64,000 nucleotides of DNA from Lactobacillales bacterium (GTDB lineage: Bacteria > Bacillota > Bacilli > Lactobacillales > Streptococcaceae): positions 1-64,000 of the forward strand of contig JAISJW010000001.1 in NCBI GenBank assembly GCA_031261175.1, given 5' to 3'. The notes beneath the pieces were generated by a model. The model did not search any database. It was not told the origin of the DNA and was given only the letters and a program-made list of their open reading frames with translations. Shown piece by piece: positions 62,268-64,000 of the stretch. Positions within the stretch are counted from its first letter, which is position 1, and each line of letters opens with the position of its first letter. A program made the position numbers and the translations under genes.

Positions 62268-63845
62268 ATGATTACTATTTCTGAATATTTAATAAAACGG
62301 TTGGCGGAAGTCGGCTGTACTGACATCTTCGGCGTGCCCGGAGATTATAACCTTCCGTTCTTCGACGTTTTGAGCGCGTCAGACTCGAAATGGATCGGCT
62401 GTGCCAACGAACTGAACGCCGGCTACGCTGCTGATGGCTACGCTCGCAAACGCGGCTTCGGGGCAATTCTAACGACCTACGGCGTCGGTGAACTTTCGGC
62501 AATTAACGCCATCGCCGGCTCGTTTACGGAAAACGTTCCCGTCTTAAAAATCGTCGGAGCACCCGCTACGGCTTTGGTTGCACGCGGCGCAATCGTCCAT
62601 CATTCTTTGGCTCAAGGTCAATTCGATACTTTTGAAAACTGCTTTAAGAATGTTACGGTTTACGCCGCAACAGTGACGCGCGAAAACGCTGCATTCCACA
62701 TCGATGCCGCTATCGAGAAAGCTTTCGCTGAAAAACGTCCAGCTTATATTTCAATTCCAGTTGATTTATTTAGCGCTGAAATTGCTGAGCCGGAATGTCC
62801 GTTAGTTCTTGATTGGACACCTGGTTCAACTGATGTTAGCTCTATCGTGGAGCTACTTGCCAAGGCGGAACGCCCTGTGATTTTCCCCGGTTTTGCGCTT
62901 AAACGCTACGCCGGTTTAGTTGCTAAAGTTGAGGCTTTGGTTGACAAGTTGAACTTGCCGTTCGCGAGCTTTTTGATGAGTAAAGGCGTTTTGAACGAGG
63001 CGCACCCGAACAATTTGGGGATTTACTTCCACAACGCCGGCTCAGATACGGCGCAACAATACATTGAAAATAGCGATTGCGTGATCTTTTTAGGCGAAAA
63101 AATCAGCGACGGTCCATCTAATAAATTCCAAGCAAAAATTCCTTATGATAAAACGGTAGTTGTGACGAGTGAGGACTTTAACTTGCCCGCAGTTGTCGAT
63201 GCTTTGCTCGAGTTGGATTTACACTTCGACGCCGAGTTTACACACGTCGAAGCTGCTCCGATTAAGACTGAATTTTCTGATGCGCCTTTGACGGTCGAAG
63301 GATTCCAAAAAATGGTCTACGACTTCACACGTGCAGGCGACAACTTATCTCTCGAAACCGGCACGACGTCGTTCGGCTTGAGCGTCGACCCCCAACGCGC
63401 TGGCGTGAACTACTCGATGCAAATCATCTGGGGCGCAATCGGCTACTCGCTGCCCGCAACGCTTGGCGGAGCAATTGCCGCACCTGACGAACGCCACTTG
63501 CTTATAATCGGCGACGGCTCGTTCCAATTGACGTTCAACGACTTAGGCCTAATCACGCGCCAAGGCTTGAAACCGATCATCTTCGTCGTCGACAACGACG
63601 GCTACACGATCGAACGCGCCATCCACGGCCCCGAAGAAGAGTTCAACGACATCGCTCGCTGGAACTACGCAGCGATTCCCGCTGCACTCGGCGTCGCAGC
63701 TGACGTCCACGAAGCCACTAGCGAAGCTGAATTGGCCAAGGTATTGGTTGATGTTTCGGCCGCCGCTGACCGTGCCCACTTCGTCGTCGTCAAAACCGAC
63801 AAATTCGACTACCCCAACACATTGAAACGCTTTACAGGTAAATAG
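62268..63845 (+). CDS. Thiamine-diphosphate 2-oxo-acid decarboxylase (indolepyruvate/pyruvate decarboxylase family)
   Basis: 525 residues; AAAGGGG before the ATG. The catalytic Glu is in GCANELNAGYAADGYAR; the ThDP/Mg motif is GDGSFQLTFNDLGL, ending in VDNDGYTIER. Domains follow the usual PYR, central, PP order. It decarboxylates an aromatic or branched-chain 2-keto acid, or pyruvate, to the aldehyde; which one cannot be read from sequence. Slightly shorter than KdcA/KivD-type enzymes (about 547). Divergent from accD. Confidence 0.92.
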   Translation: MITISEYLIKRLAEVGCTDIFGVPGDYNLPFFDVLSASDSKWIGCANELNAGYAADGYARKRGFGAILTTYGVGELSAINAIAGSFTENVPVLKIVGAPATALVARGAIVHHSLAQGQFDTFENCFKNVTVYAATVTRENAAFHIDAAIEKAFAEKRPAYISIPVDLFSAEIAEPECPLVLDWTPGSTDVSSIVELLAKAERPVIFPGFALKRYAGLVAKVEALVDKLNLPFASFLMSKGVLNEAHPNNLGIYFHNAGSDTAQQYIENSDCVIFLGEKISDGPSNKFQAKIPYDKTVVVTSEDFNLPAVVDALLELDLHFDAEFTHVEAAPIKTEFSDAPLTVEGFQKMVYDFTRAGDNLSLETGTTSFGLSVDPQRAGVNYSMQIIWGAIGYSLPATLGGAIAAPDERHLLIIGDGSFQLTFNDLGLITRQGLKPIIFVVDNDGYTIERAIHGPEEEFNDIARWNYAAIPAALGVAADVHEATSEAELAKVLVDVSAAADRAHFVVVKTDKFDYPNTLKRFTGK

Positions 63846-63850
63846 CATAA

Positions 63851-63885
63851 ACGAAAAGCCAAGTCACCTGCGACTTGGCTTTCGT
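63851..63885 (+). terminator. Terminator of the decarboxylase gene
   Basis: ACGAAAAGCCAAGTC (63851-63865) pairs with GACTTGGCTTTCGT (63872-63885), one bulge, then T-rich. It is six bases after the stop codon. Confidence 0.85.
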
Positions 63886-63896
63886 TTTACTTTTGA

Positions 63897-64000
63897 TTAG
63901 ATGATTTTTATGTTGCCGTTCCGTAATTTGTTTACAAGCAAATCAATTTTTAATTCTATGATTTTTGCTGTCAACTTAAAAATCTCATCACTCTTATTAG
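63897..64000 (-). CDS. Possible C-terminus of a leftward gene (runs out of window)
   Basis: Open frame from the window edge to a TAA at 63897, coding SDEIFKLTAKIIELKIDLLV and ending KLRNGNIKII: a charged helix. It is not long enough to assign, and the real start lies outside the window. Confidence 0.35.
   Translation of the reverse strand, partial: NKSDEIFKLTAKIIELKIDLLVNKLRNGNIKII

Larger units (their letters stand above)
1154..63187. repeat. Over-represented heptamer GGCAAGT / ACTTGCC
   Basis: About 75 copies counted by eye (37 as GGCAAGT, 38 as ACTTGCC). Start positions of examples: 1154, 2207, 3220, 4926, 6087, 7052, 7234, 7881, 8639, 9087, 9975, 10278, 10623, 10715, then 18252, 18991, 19283, 19559, 19619, 19770, 20600, 20865, 29102, 30018, 33705, 37083, 39225, 40922, 45727, 48530, 53823, 53986, 60348, 61458, 63181. 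None between 10722 and 18251. Confidence 0.75.

Noticed and set aside
1154..63187. GGCAAGT as a Chi or KOPS-like directional motif
   Set aside because: Orientation is balanced (about 37 to 38) within one window, whereas those motifs are strand-biased along a replichore.
1..64000. CRISPR arrays
   Set aside because: No regularly spaced short repeats with unique spacers were seen; direct repeats found are pairs only.

Overview
This window looks like the chromosome of a low-to-mid GC Gram-positive bacterium of the order Lactobacillales (Streptococcaceae-like; the genus cannot be settled from the sequence alone). The evidence is an Rgg/MutR-type regulator, a WxL-type surface protein, a DUF1149 protein, an anaerobic ribonucleotide reductase pair, strong GGAGG ribosome sites and a tRNA-Ser. 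Most genes lie on the minus strand. The sequence starts inside one gene and ends inside another.

Layout. 0-1 kb: the 3' end of an Rpn/PD-(D/E)XK transposase-like gene with a frameshifted tandem copy of its C-terminus, then a candidate small RNA. 1-5.3 kb: a RelE-type toxin/antitoxin pair with a perfect palindromic operator, a metallo-hydrolase, an aldo/keto reductase, tRNA-Ser(CGA), a DUF2752 protein and tyrS. 5.5-9.9 kb: nrdD-nrdG behind NrdR-like boxes, a flavoprotein and a VanZ protein. 10.3-17.3 kb: an AT-rich accessory island with a type I toxin-antitoxin locus of par (Fst-like) architecture, several small ORFs, a five-gene operon ending in a FRG-domain protein and a DUF697-like membrane protein, perfect palindromes and a MazEF-type pair. 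17.5-20.8 kb: leuA-DUF1149-glyA. 21-27.6 kb: a WxL protein followed by a 1820-residue membrane-anchored protein with a C-type-lectin-like module.

28-36.3 kb is a complete arginine biosynthesis locus: argC-argJ-argD-argF-argB leftward and argG-argH rightward from one intergenic control region with two good promoters and ArgR-box-like sites. 36.3-53.3 kb encodes secreted proteins: a coiled-coil protein, two subtilisin-family proteases of more than 2000 residues and a leucine-rich-repeat protein. The last three end in a cassette of three ChW repeats. 53.7-64 kb holds the DEAD-box helicase cshA, two very small ORFs and a two-TM peptide next to an Rgg-like regulator, a GNAT/phosphatase pair, the accD-accA-queH-aminotransferase operon and a thiamine-diphosphate 2-oxo-acid decarboxylase.

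Two genome-scale signals are not explained by the genes. (1) The heptamer GGCAAGT occurs about 75 times by hand count, where about 7 are expected, equally in both orientations, yet not once between 10.73 and 18.25 kb, the accessory island. (2) Long 3'-UTR stem-loops recur whose outer arm sequence is repeated in the inner stem (X-X'-X-X'), so each could fold as one nested hairpin or as two tandem hairpins.
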